Virus record (IMG/VR): IMGVR_UViG_3300025889_000287
Span: 1-40,062 of that record
Length of the DNA stretch: 40,062 nt
DNA from: a virus
Strand: one strand, 5' to 3'
Shown in pieces: positions 1 to 5,899 of the stretch. The translations under genes and the position numbers were made by a program. Numbering within the stretch: position 1 is the first letter of the stretch; every line of letters begins with the position of its first letter. The notes beneath the pieces are model-generated. The model was not told the DNA's origin. It ran no database searches and saw only the letters and a list, made by a program, of their open reading frames with translations.

Positions 1-14
1 CTCACCCGCGATTC

Positions 15-347
15 TTAATTAAAGCAATCACATCTCTTTACTTCAGGGACTCCCTGACTGATTGGCGACACTACTATCCATGTGGTGTCGTCACATCTTT
101 TGCACATTACCTTTTCAGGCTTTAAACTTTTACTCATGAAATATTTTTTCCTTGCCATGTCCTGAATATCGCTTGGCAATGGAGCGAATTTAAAACTTGA
201 TAGGCAGTTATCGACTATAGACTTCCAATCCACAGGCTCGATATATCGAACGTATTTTGCAATGAGTTTGATTCTTTCATCGCCATAAGCCGTGGGCCAT
301 TGTTCTCGTAGTCTATCAATTTGTTGTCTGAAGCTTCTATCATCCAT
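15..347 (-). CDS. Putative replicative helicase loader/inhibitor-like protein
   Basis: A 110-aa protein with a charged N-terminal helical part (residues 1-75) and a C-terminal cysteine set, CKRC near residue 83 and RCDC at the very end, which could bind zinc. The helical part, with its DW..I..NCL....F.P.PSDI pattern, resembles the helicase loader/inhibitor family found beside phage DnaB genes; this is family recall, not a search result. Its ATG overlaps the stop of the upstream 134-aa gene by 8 nt (ATGGATGA), so the two are translationally coupled. The stop lies 15 nt from the window edge, so the next gene, plausibly the helicase, is outside. Confidence 0.6.
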   Translation of the reverse strand: MDDRSFRQQIDRLREQWPTAYGDERIKLIAKYVRYIEPVDWKSIVDNCLSSFKFAPLPSDIQDMARKKYFMSKSLKPEKVMCKRCDDTTWIVVSPISQGVPEVKRCDCFN

Positions 348-744
348 TGTTGAATATTCCTTTTAAAAGTTTATCGTAATCAGGTTTAGAGGAGTCATAG
401 TTTTGGTCGTCACGCTCAGGATTAATCCAATCGCGCCACCCACTCACAAAAGTTTTAAAATATTTAATATACTTAGCATCTTTATCTTTCAACGAGGAAA
501 CATAATTAGTCATGGCCTTATCAAAATCGTCGAATTCCGAAACTTTCACACTAAGACAAAAATTCCTGAAGGCTACTTGCTTATCTCTCTTTAGGGGATA
601 CCTAGACCATAGATCATTGAACTTATCTACGAAGGCAGACTTATCCCCTTTTGCCTTTGGAGTACCTCTTGCTTTTGGTTTTGATGCGATAGTCTCTAGG
701 GCTATAGCTATTCGTTCTAATATCTTTATTGCTTCCTCATTCAT
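340..744 (-). CDS. Replication-initiator-like protein (phage O/DnaT-type C-terminal domain)
   Basis: A 134-aa protein. Residues about 35-115 have the pattern FxxLWxRYPxKxxKxxAxxxF ... Y ... KYFKTFVSGWRDWI, which recurs in C-terminal parts of phage replication initiators and helicase-loading proteins. The N-terminus is a short helix followed by a Lys/Gly/Pro linker. The frame stays open upstream to 834, but that extension is an unlikely hydrophobic stretch; ATG 744 was chosen because the conserved part begins there and a promoter -10 box ends 6 nt upstream. Either a leaderless message or a start further upstream is possible. It forms a two-gene leftward unit with the following loader-like gene. 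Confidence 0.6.
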   Translation of the reverse strand: MNEEAIKILERIAIALETIASKPKARGTPKAKGDKSAFVDKFNDLWSRYPLKRDKQVAFRNFCLSVKVSEFDDFDKAMTNYVSSLKDKDAKYIKYFKTFVSGWRDWINPERDDQNYDSSKPDYDKLLKGIFNNG

Positions 745-750
745 AGGAGC

Positions 751-779
751 AATGTAAACAAATGAATCAGCTAGGTCAA
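751..779 (-). promoter_or_regulatory. Sigma70-type leftward promoter, leaderless
   Basis: On the minus strand TTGACC (779-774) is followed by a 17-nt spacer and TACATT (756-751). The ATG of the replication gene is at 744, six nt after the -10 box, which is about where transcription would begin. No Shine-Dalgarno sequence precedes this ATG. The message is therefore predicted to be leaderless. Confidence 0.55.
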
Positions 780-856
780 TAACTTTATTTAAAAAAAAGG
801 AGTAAAACGAAAGAATGAAAATAAAAAAGATCACCTAGGCTTTTGGCCGCTTCGCT

Positions 857-871
857 CTCACCTTCGGTGAG
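857..871. repeat. 15-bp palindrome CTCACC-TTC-GGTGAG
   Basis: Perfect 6+3+6 inverted repeat just upstream of the rightward promoter. As RNA it would form a short hairpin, but no T-run follows on either strand, so terminator function is not supported. Its GTGAG arm sequence is shared, in inverted order, with the palindrome at 951-965, suggesting related protein-binding sites. Confidence 0.45.
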
Positions 872-876
872 GATTA

Positions 877-905
877 TTGATTACTTTTTCTTTTAAAATT
901 ATATT
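877..905 (+). promoter_or_regulatory. Rightward early promoter
   Basis: TTGATT at 877-882, a 17-nt T-rich spacer, then TATATT at 900-905. Start of transcription would be near 912, giving a leader of about 150 nt before the first gene at 1063. Two palindromes (916-930 and 951-965) lie immediately downstream of the predicted start, where a bound repressor would block the polymerase. Confidence 0.5.
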
Positions 906-915
906 AGTTAATGTA

Positions 916-930
916 ATGTGTTTTACACAT
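916..930. repeat. 15-bp palindrome ATGTGT-TTT-ACACAT, operator candidate
   Basis: Perfect 6+3+6 inverted repeat a few nt downstream of the predicted rightward transcription start. Its position fits an operator. The protein that would bind it is unknown; the winged-helix-like product of 1063-1374 is a local candidate. Confidence 0.4.
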
Positions 931-941
931 GAAGCACAACC

Positions 942-965
942 AGTGAGAAAAGTGAGGTACTCACT
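942..965. repeat. Palindrome AGTGAG-GTA-CTCACT with extra half-site, operator candidate
   Basis: The palindrome is at 951-965 and an additional AGTGAG half-site is at 942-947, 9 bp upstream. The arrangement of one whole and one half site is typical of cooperative regulator binding, but no direct evidence of binding exists here. Confidence 0.4.
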
Positions 966-1062
966 AGCACGAAAAAACTAGCTTAAAAAGTTAGGTGCTT
1001 AAAAAAAATAAAAACCTCAATAATTTCTTATTGTGCGAAGCGTACACCAAAAGGGGAGAGCA

Positions 1063-1374
1063 ATGGAAGATAAGCCTAGACCAACAATAGAAGAGTTAAA
1101 AAGTAAGATAATAAGGGAAGTAGGTTGGTATTATGCGACATTCAGAAAGCCTTTAAGACACGCGCACTTAAACAGCCAAGTCCAAGGCGTATTCAGGAGA
1201 TGTCCTGCTCAAGACTTATTTGAGGTATGCCTAGACCTTAGAAGCGAGGGATTACTTGTGGTATTAGCAAACCAAAAGAATCAGAAATTCTATTTACCTG
1301 CGAACCATGCAGAGATAAAAAAAATCACTGGAGACAGCAAAAATAATGTTGACGAGGGCTACAAAGAGATTTAA
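1063..1374 (+). CDS. Winged-helix-like early protein, function unknown
   Basis: A 103-aa basic protein. ATG 1063 was chosen over the in-frame TTG at 1033 because a strong AGGGGAG ribosome site ends a few nt before it. Residues about 10-90 alternate helix-like segments with a terminal beta-type segment (LLVVLANQKNQKFYL), which resembles a winged helix in which the last two strands form the wing. That would suit a DNA-binding regulator at the head of an early operon, but no family was recognised. It is the first rightward gene and is followed by a 161-nt gap that contains a strong RNA hairpin. Confidence 0.6.
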   Translation: MEDKPRPTIEELKSKIIREVGWYYATFRKPLRHAHLNSQVQGVFRRCPAQDLFEVCLDLRSEGLLVVLANQKNQKFYLPANHAEIKKITGDSKNNVDEGYKEI

Positions 1375-1456
1375 ACATAGCAAATCAACTCATGTGGCTC
1401 GCAGCGTGTTTTTCCAGTTTTCCAATCCGATGCCATGTGAGGGGAAAAAACTATTT

Positions 1457-1513
1457 GGGAGCAATCAAGGCAAGCAACTTTCTCGGTGACTCACAAAGTC
1501 CTTGGTTGCTCTC
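1457..1513 (+). ncRNA. Structured RNA element in early leader
   Basis: In the transcript, 1457-1470 (GGGAGCAAUCAAGG) pairs along all 14 positions with 1500-1513 (CCUUGGUUGCUCUC); 12 pairs are Watson-Crick and 2 are G-U. An inner stem ACUUU/AAAGU (1477-1481 with 1495-1499) stacks directly on the 3' side, leaving a 6-nt bulge (1471-1476) and a 13-nt loop. The two G-U pairs mean folding is better as RNA on this strand than as a DNA dyad. The element ends 22 nt before the ATG of the zinc-binding gene at 1536. No U-run follows it, so it is not a terminator. A regulatory or processing role is inference. Confidence 0.5.
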
Positions 1514-1535
1514 AAATAAAGTATATGAGGATAGC

Positions 1536-1787
1536 ATGGCAAAAGTTAAAGATTATTACTTTAGACAAGAAGACAATTTCATAATGCACTATGGCTTTAG
1601 GCCATCGTTGTGTCAGCTTCAGCAATACGTTGACGCATGGGATGACAAGCCGAAAGTTTGTGGTGATTGCAAAAAAGTTTTTGGTCCTGAATTGCAGGAA
1701 ATTTGCGAAGAGTGCGAAGAAAATATTTGTACTACTTGTTGGACCATTGGACATTCACATTATGGAAAGGATAGGCATTGTGACTAA
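1536..1787 (+). CDS. Small zinc-binding protein with three CXXC pairs
   Basis: An 83-aa protein. The C-terminal half carries CGDC, CEEC and CTTC, followed by H-x-H and a final H-C, a spacing like a cross-brace zinc finger (ZZ or B-box type) that could hold two zinc ions. The N-terminal half has an aromatic segment of unknown role. The frame is open upstream to 1392, but that part overlaps the structured RNA and reads as non-coding; ATG 1536 has TGAGGAT just upstream. The stop overlaps the GTG start of the next gene. Function is unknown; protein or nucleic-acid contact is typical for such folds. Confidence 0.6.
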   Translation: MAKVKDYYFRQEDNFIMHYGFRPSLCQLQQYVDAWDDKPKVCGDCKKVFGPELQEICEECEENICTTCWTIGHSHYGKDRHCD

Positions 1788-1968
1788 ACCATTAGCGTTT
1801 TATTTCATGCCTGATGATGTTGCCGCCATTGTTTATTCTTTAGGATTGGTTGAAAGGTTCTTAGAAAGAAGCAATGGCAGCGATGAGACAAGGAAAATAG
1901 TAGAAGACGTTCGTAATAAAATCGACGTTCAGTTGAAAATTTACAAAGAATCATCATCTTATAGCTAA
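1780..1968 (+). CDS. Small hypothetical early protein
   Basis: A 62-aa protein starting with GTG in the overlap GTGACTAA with the previous stop; AAGGATAGG lies at ribosome-site distance. An upstream in-frame ATG at 1762 lacks such a site. The sequence is mainly helical, with a hydrophobic patch near residues 10-25 and an amphipathic charged helix in the second half (ERFLERSN...IVEDVRNKIDVQLKIY). No family recognised. It sits in the early operon between the zinc-binding gene and a hypothetical gene. Confidence 0.5.
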   Translation: MTKPLAFYFMPDDVAAIVYSLGLVERFLERSNGSDETRKIVEDVRNKIDVQLKIYKESSSYS

Positions 1969-1982
1969 GAGCAGGAGAGATA

Positions 1983-2336
1983 GTGTCAGATATTAAAGAA
2001 AGTAAGTCACATTTTGTATTAGATAAGGACGACCCAAAATCAAAGAAGAAGGCGACCTTTGAAAGACATAACGAAGATATTTCACAGGACCGACCCAAGA
2101 GAGCCAATGGCTTCCTAATGAACGCAGGGGAGTTATATGAAGAATCACCTTGGAGCTACGTTGGATCGGCAGCAGTTCATTTCTACCGTCACAATATGGG
2201 TAGGAGCGATTATCAGTTTGCAGTTCAAGTCCTATTAGGAGATGTGCCAGAGCCTTACGCTTTGCATGGATGGAAGGAATTGCAAGCACAACTTATGCTG
2301 TCATTTGGCAAAAAACCACCAAAGGAGTTAGAATAA
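1983..2336 (+). CDS. Hypothetical early protein
   Basis: A 117-aa protein with a GTG start preceded by AGGAGA. The first 40 residues are charged and probably disordered; residues 45-110 contain aromatic, probably folded sequence (SPWSYVGSAAVHFYRHN ... YALHGWKELQAQLMLSF). No domain recognised. Its TAA stop overlaps the ATG of the next gene (TAATG). Position upstream of the recombination genes suggests a DNA-metabolism accessory role, which is inference only. Confidence 0.65.
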   Translation: MSDIKESKSHFVLDKDDPKSKKKATFERHNEDISQDRPKRANGFLMNAGELYEESPWSYVGSAAVHFYRHNMGRSDYQFAVQVLLGDVPEPYALHGWKELQAQLMLSFGKKPPKELE

Positions 2337-2536
2337 TGCCTCAACAAGTTAAATTCGTAAAATTACCAGTAGATGTTTACAACCACGTTGTATCTAAGCT
2401 ATTGCCTCTTGAGACTATTGGATCAGGAGTGAGAAGACTTTTGAAACTGAAGACACCGAAAGGAATTAAATATGAAGGAAATAGAGCAAATTCAGGCAGG
2501 AGAGTTCAGAGGGCTATCCGAAGAGGTTCCAAATAA
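2336..2536 (+). CDS. Small basic hypothetical protein overlapping the exonuclease gene
   Basis: A 66-aa protein that begins in the TAATG overlap with the previous gene. Its last 65 nt are also the first codons of the RecE-like gene in another frame, and that overprinted C-terminus is rich in Arg, Gly and Ser. The N-terminal part (QVKFVKLPVDVYNHVVSKLLPLETI) looks like a short folded segment also common in small phage proteins that bind DNA or subunit partners. The protein may end functionally before the overlap. Moderate confidence because of the length of the overlap. Confidence 0.5.
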   Translation: MPQQVKFVKLPVDVYNHVVSKLLPLETIGSGVRRLLKLKTPKGIKYEGNRANSGRRVQRAIRRGSK

Positions 2537-3305
2537 GGTTTACCACGCCGCACCAGGCGTGAGTAAAACGTCATTGGATCAACTAAACAAATCACCTGCT
2601 CACTACAGGCATTGGTTGACTAATGGCGTAGCGTCTACCCCTAGTATGCTCTTTGGGAGTCTATGCCATGCCGCTGTTTTGGAGCCAAAAGTGTTCCAAG
2701 ATAGCTATGTGGCAGCTCCTAAAGGCATACGTCGCGGAACAAAAGCATGGGCAGCGTTTGCCGAGGAAAACCAAGGTAAGGAGATTATAAAGCCAGAAGA
2801 TATGGAGCTAGTAAGCGAAATATCTAAGGCAGTATGGTCAAATCGAATGGCTCAGAAGATGCTATCAGATAGCAGATTTGAAGTGTCAGCGTTTACCGAC
2901 CTTGAAACAGATACAGGTAAGTCTGTATTCGTGAAGTGCCGTCCAGACGTTATCACTCCAAATGGATACTTGATTGATCTAAAGTTTGTTACTGATAACT
3001 CAAAAGATGCTTTTGCTGCGAGTGCAGCTAGGTATAGGTATGACGTTCAGGCAGCTTTTTATTCTGATATTATTAGGAATCTAGGCCAAGAAGTTAAAGG
3101 TTTTGTTTTCGCAGCAGTAGAGAAGACAGCACCATATACTACTAACTTTTTCGTATGGGATAATGACTCGATAGAGAGAGGAAGACAGCGTTACATGAGT
3201 AACCTTAATCTTTACCTTTCTTGTAAATTTGAAAATAAGTGGGAGGCTAAAGATGTTGGTATTGAAACAATCAGCCTTCCTGCTTGGAATACAGTGGAGG
3301 ATTAA
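2472..3305 (+). CDS. RecE-like PDDEXK exonuclease (exodeoxyribonuclease VIII family, DUF3799)
   Basis: A 277-aa protein of the phage PDDEXK family that supplies the 5'-3' double-strand exonuclease of Red-like recombination systems. Visible family features are the N-terminal YHxxxGVSKTSLDxLxxSPAHYRHW segment, MLFGSLCHAAVLEP near residues 58-71, CRPDV and IDLKF in the central core (catalytic Asp and Asp-x-Lys), and YDVQAAFYSDII after it. The product would trim DNA ends so the adjacent RecT can load on single strands. AAAGGA precedes the ATG. The stop is followed directly by the TTG start of recT, with GGAGG of the junction serving that start. Confidence 0.85.
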   Translation: MKEIEQIQAGEFRGLSEEVPNKVYHAAPGVSKTSLDQLNKSPAHYRHWLTNGVASTPSMLFGSLCHAAVLEPKVFQDSYVAAPKGIRRGTKAWAAFAEENQGKEIIKPEDMELVSEISKAVWSNRMAQKMLSDSRFEVSAFTDLETDTGKSVFVKCRPDVITPNGYLIDLKFVTDNSKDAFAASAARYRYDVQAAFYSDIIRNLGQEVKGFVFAAVEKTAPYTTNFFVWDNDSIERGRQRYMSNLNLYLSCKFENKWEAKDVGIETISLPAWNTVED

Positions 3306-3920
3306 TTGAATTATTTAGAATTAAGTCAAAGCAAATGGCAGGAAGTAAAGGCCAAGTTATCCGCTTACATCAAGAGTGGTATGCTACCCAAGGCAGTTAA
3401 CACTCCTGAGAAGGCTATGCTGATAGCGGCTAAAGGTGCAGAGCTTGGATTGTCGCCAGTATATTCTTTGACTCATATTAACGTCATTCAGGGGAAACCT
3501 ACCATTTCATCAGAGCTGATGCTTTCGTTGGCTCTGAAGAGATGCCCAGATATGGAGATTATATATGAGCAACACAATACGGAAGGATGCAAGATTAAGG
3601 CTCGTCGATCTAAAGACTCCAAATTGTCGGAGTTTAGCTTCACAATCGAAGATGCTAAAAGAGCAGGTCTATCGTCAAAAGATAACTGGAGAAACTATCC
3701 CCAAGATATGTGCAGAAACAGAGCGATTAGCCAAATGTGCAGAGCATTGTTCCCAGATGCTATTGCAGGATGCAGCTACACTCCTGAAGAACTTGAAGGA
3801 AGTAGCGACAAAGCTCAAATTAGAGAAATAGAGCAAGACTTTGAAGCAGTAGAAGTTAAGCAAAGTGTTATCGAAGAAAAATTGCAGGAGTCATTAGACG
3901 CTGCAAATATTGTAGAATAG
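3306..3920 (+). CDS. recT: RecT-family single-strand annealing protein
   Basis: A 204-aa RecT-type annealase. The family core is clear: PEKAMLIAAKGAELGLSPV (ligand-independent helix-turn region) near residues 35-53, then INVIQGKPTISSELMLSLA, a beta-rich middle, and the helical FTIEDAKRAGL ... NWRNYPQDMCRNRAISQMCR segment with YTPEEL near residue 160. It anneals complementary single strands exposed by the neighbouring exonuclease. Start is TTG, supported by a strong GGAGG 6 nt upstream. The C-terminal 40 residues are acidic and probably disordered, a possible SSB or partner contact region. Part of an exonuclease-annealase-SSB operon. Confidence 0.9.
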   Translation: MNYLELSQSKWQEVKAKLSAYIKSGMLPKAVNTPEKAMLIAAKGAELGLSPVYSLTHINVIQGKPTISSELMLSLALKRCPDMEIIYEQHNTEGCKIKARRSKDSKLSEFSFTIEDAKRAGLSSKDNWRNYPQDMCRNRAISQMCRALFPDAIAGCSYTPEELEGSSDKAQIREIEQDFEAVEVKQSVIEEKLQESLDAANIVE

Positions 3921-3929
3921 GAAGGTATA

Positions 3930-4340
3930 ATGAAAGACATTAACAAAATGATTTTAGTGGGAAAGATTGCCGCAGAACCAGAGTATCTAACAAGCAAGGG
4001 AGGGAAAGCCTATGCGAAGTTTAAAATCAAAGTGTCGTCTGTCACTGGCCGAGACAATTCAGGAAAGCTTAAATTTGAAACAGTCTGGCTTAATAGCGTC
4101 TGTTTTGGAAAAACGGCAGAATTCATGCAAAAAATGGAAGTCCAAGAGAAAGACAGGGTTTACCTTGAGGGCAGGTTTTCAGTATCGGCTTATGATGGAA
4201 ACGATGGGAAAAAGAGATATTGGCAGCAGGTTATTTGCGACGAGGTTGTGCCATTAAAAGAGAAAAAAGAAGAAGTTTTAGATTCTCCTGAAGGCTTTAG
4301 TGATGACTTCGCCCAATCAGAAGACGATCTCCCATTCTAA
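3930..4340 (+). CDS. ssb: Single-stranded DNA-binding protein
   Basis: A 136-aa SSB with an OB-fold of about 105 residues: an N-terminal MNxxxLVGKIAxEPE-like strand pattern, then KFKIKVSSV, and a later YLEGRFSVSAYDG...YWQQVICDEV. The acidic tail ends in DDLPF, the standard SSB tip that recruits other replication and repair proteins. It binds single strands during phage replication and recombination. AGGAAGG precedes the ATG. Its last 38 nt overlap the start of a small CXXC gene in another frame. Confidence 0.9.
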   Translation: MKDINKMILVGKIAAEPEYLTSKGGKAYAKFKIKVSSVTGRDNSGKLKFETVWLNSVCFGKTAEFMQKMEVQEKDRVYLEGRFSVSAYDGNDGKKRYWQQVICDEVVPLKEKKEEVLDSPEGFSDDFAQSEDDLPF

Positions 4341-4476
4341 GGATCTTTGCTATTGGTGTGCTAAGTACACTCAGACCATGAGTGACGATACCAAGATTCC
4401 TTGGTGTCAAGCTTGTGCGGCAAAATGGAAGAAGGAATATCCAGATGGCGATAAGCATAGCATCGAGGAAGGCTAA
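4303..4476 (+). CDS. Small CXXC protein overlapping ssb
   Basis: A 57-aa reading frame starting at ATG 4303 inside the ssb tail and ending 32 nt into the next gene. It holds CYWC (residues 16-19) and CQAC (35-38), a two-pair arrangement expected for one zinc ion, and a charged C-terminus. The initiation site is weak (AAGG). The case for it rests on the neat zinc-ribbon pattern in otherwise non-coding space between ssb and the PDDEXK gene, and on the many similar proteins in this window. Function unknown. Confidence 0.6.
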   Translation: MTSPNQKTISHSKDLCYWCAKYTQTMSDDTKIPWCQACAAKWKKEYPDGDKHSIEEG

Positions 4477-4990
4477 GGGCAGAAAAGCAGCCATAGAGTC
4501 AAGAGATGTGCTTTTAAAGTACGATAAGGAACTTGAACTAGGCGATGCTGTTGTTACCTCTAGCGGAGACAATGGCCCAGATATAAAGCTTTCGCCAAGA
4601 GCAGAGAAAAGCTACCCACTAGCTATAGAGGTTAAGTTTCAAGAAACACTCTCACCTATGAAGTGGTACAAGCAAGCGCAGGATCACCTCTATTGGTACA
4701 AGGATGACAAGTGGAGGATACCAGTGGTCGCGTTTCGTAAGTCCAGAACAAAGATGATGGCCTTACTTGGATGGGATGACTTCATACATCTTTTAAGAAG
4801 AGAACATAAACATAAGAAATATGACAAATGTAATTGTCAGAAGGAACCAGAAAAAAAATGGAACTCGCAAGAATCTCTTACCTCTCAGGAACTCCAAGAG
4901 AACAATGGATCAAATCAGCCAAGCTCAGAGTGGGAGAGCCATATAATAGATCAACTACTGAAGGAAAAAGCACAGTCTACGGACACTTAG
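4445..4990 (+). CDS. PDDEXK-type nuclease, putative recombination endonuclease
   Basis: A 181-aa protein. Residues 14-70 carry RDVLLKYD, SSGDNGPDIKLSP and AIEVKFQ, giving the conserved Glu/Asp ... Asp ... Glu-x-Lys order of RecB/VRR-NUC-like PDDEXK nucleases; a later WYKQAQDHLYWYKDD segment matches the Q-containing helix of that fold. Phage enzymes of this type cut branched or end-containing DNA. Start at ATG 4445 follows AAGGAA; an upstream in-frame ATG at 4382 lies inside the CXXC gene. The C-terminal 45 residues are Ser/Glu/Gln-rich, probably disordered, and overlap the next gene by 133 nt. Confidence 0.7.
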   Translation: MAISIASRKAKGRKAAIESRDVLLKYDKELELGDAVVTSSGDNGPDIKLSPRAEKSYPLAIEVKFQETLSPMKWYKQAQDHLYWYKDDKWRIPVVAFRKSRTKMMALLGWDDFIHLLRREHKHKKYDKCNCQKEPEKKWNSQESLTSQELQENNGSNQPSSEWESHIIDQLLKEKAQSTDT

Positions 4991-5376
4991 GGGAGATAAT
5001 CTTTGCCCACCATTATCCAGATTGGAAGTACCTACCTACCTATGATTATGACTTCCAGAAGGATTGCCAGACTGTTGACGTTAAAACAAACTCTTCAAAC
5101 TACCCACCAAGGCATGACCATGACTTTTGTCTCTCATACACAAAACCATTGAAAGCAGACTTCTATTATTTCATTTCAGTATTAAGAGATTTTAGTGCCT
5201 ATTGGCTTATTGGATGCTCAACTCTTGAGGAAGTTCTCTCGTCTGAGATGGTCAAGAAGGGATCTCCAATGCCTCAAGGTGGAACTTGGAAGGCCGATGG
5301 GTACAAGGTCTTATGCAAGCACATGAGGCCAATCCTGCACTCAAAAATAACTAACAACGAAGGATTAAAGGAGTAG
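4858..5376 (+). CDS. Second PDDEXK-like protein, putative endonuclease
   Basis: A 172-aa protein. Its centre contains YGHLGEIIFAHHYPD, then YDYDFQ and TVDVKTNSS, which fit the Glu ... Asp-x-Lys order of a restriction-endonuclease-like fold; the later YYFISV strand and YWLIGC strand fit the same core. Substrate is unknown. The start could be the TTG at 4834 or ATG 4858; the latter is chosen, and in either case the 5' part overlaps the preceding nuclease gene in another frame. The stop is two nt from the next start, which has AAGGAG. A repair, resolving or anti-host role are all possible. Confidence 0.6.
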   Translation: MELARISYLSGTPREQWIKSAKLRVGEPYNRSTTEGKSTVYGHLGEIIFAHHYPDWKYLPTYDYDFQKDCQTVDVKTNSSNYPPRHDHDFCLSYTKPLKADFYYFISVLRDFSAYWLIGCSTLEEVLSSEMVKKGSPMPQGGTWKADGYKVLCKHMRPILHSKITNNEGLKE

Positions 5377-5378
5377 AT

Positions 5379-5561
5379 ATGAATAACAAAGGCGAAGTGA
5401 CATTATTTTTAGGCTTTATGATATTTGTTTTTGGGGCAATCGTTGGCTCTGTTGCAGAGATTGAGGAACAAAATAAAGTTCAAAGCAAAAAGAAAGTGTG
5501 CCACTATCATGTCAATGCAAGACACGAATACCGATGCACAAGATACACAAGAAAAAGATAA
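5379..5561 (+). CDS. Small single-span membrane protein
   Basis: A 60-aa protein with one membrane segment (residues about 8-27, TLFLGFMIFVFGAIVGSVA) and a basic C-terminal tail rich in Lys, Arg, His and Cys. AAGGAG gives a clear ribosome site. Its last 53 nt overlap the next CXXC gene in another frame. The topology (membrane anchor, then basic tail) resembles small phage inner-membrane proteins of several kinds; no family is recognised. Confidence 0.6.
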   Translation: MNNKGEVTLFLGFMIFVFGAIVGSVAEIEEQNKVQSKKKVCHYHVNARHEYRCTRYTRKR

Positions 5562-5688
5562 GGATGAAGGGTTAATTCCAGACGCTAACAGGACCATGTG
5601 CGATCACGTTAGATTGTGCGATGACTGTAAAGGTAAATTCTGGACCATTCATGAGTCCAAGTGCATGGCCTGTAGAGACACTATTTAA
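5509..5688 (+). CDS. Small CXXC protein at the end of the early operon
   Basis: A 59-aa protein. The first 28 residues are acidic and disordered-looking, the rest contains C-x5-C-x2-C (residues 31-40) and CMAC (52-55), a likely single-zinc site. The start is uncertain: ATG 5509 or 5515, neither with a good ribosome site, so coupling to the overlapping membrane-protein gene is likely. Its stop overlaps the end of the convergent late operon by 8 nt, so the early and late transcripts meet here with no terminator visible. Confidence 0.55.
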   Translation: MSMQDTNTDAQDTQEKDKDEGLIPDANRTMCDHVRLCDDCKGKFWTIHESKCMACRDTI

Positions 5689-5899
5689 AGCCTTTAACTA
5701 TCTCAAGAACAACCATTACTGCAAAACCAGCAATTCCACCTGCTACGCTGGCCTTAGTCTTAAATACTAATAGTTCTTTTTCCAGTCCTATTAGCTTTTC
5801 CATAATGCTATCTAACTTAACATCAAGATTCTCCACGTTTCTATCGTTTCTCTTTAATTCAGCCAAAACGTGCTTACTCCACTCATTCCAATCACTCAT
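5681..5899 (-). CDS. XhlA-like coiled-coil membrane protein, lysis-associated
   Basis: A 72-aa protein with an N-terminal helical, heptad-like region (residues 5-48, including NVENLDVKLDSIMEKLIGLEK) and a C-terminal membrane segment (about 50-68, VAGGIAGFAVMVVLEIV). This layout matches the XhlA/hemolysin-like accessory proteins found in phage lysis cassettes, which sit at the membrane with their coil in the cytoplasm. The longer open frame to 6007 is overlap with the GAF gene; ATG 5899 is used, overlapping the GAF stop (ATGAGTGA). Last gene of the leftward late block. Confidence 0.6.
   Translation of the reverse strand: MSDWNEWSKHVLAELKRNDRNVENLDVKLDSIMEKLIGLEKELLVFKTKASVAGGIAGFAVMVVLEIVKGFK

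Larger units (their letters stand above)
745..1062. promoter_or_regulatory. Bidirectional early control region
   Basis: This 318-nt non-coding stretch separates the leftward replication genes from the rightward early genes. It holds the leftward promoter (751-779), a rightward promoter (877-905), three palindromes of identical geometry, each with two 6-bp arms and a 3-nt centre (857-871, 916-930, 951-965), and a single half-site AGTGAG at 942-947. The remainder up to the first gene is A-rich leader with no other feature I can support. Confidence 0.5.

Noticed and set aside
745-834. N-terminal hydrophobic extension of the 134-aa replication gene
   Set aside because: It crosses a well-formed leftward promoter and has no ribosome site, and the recognisable protein begins at 744.
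857-871. Hairpin as a terminator between divergent early genes
   Set aside because: No T-run follows on either strand and no transcript is expected to end here.
1443-1513. Minus-strand terminator made from the structured RNA stem followed by a T-run
   Set aside because: On the minus strand a TTTTTT run follows the stem by 6 nt, but no leftward gene lies upstream of it; the G-U pairs fit the plus-strand RNA instead.
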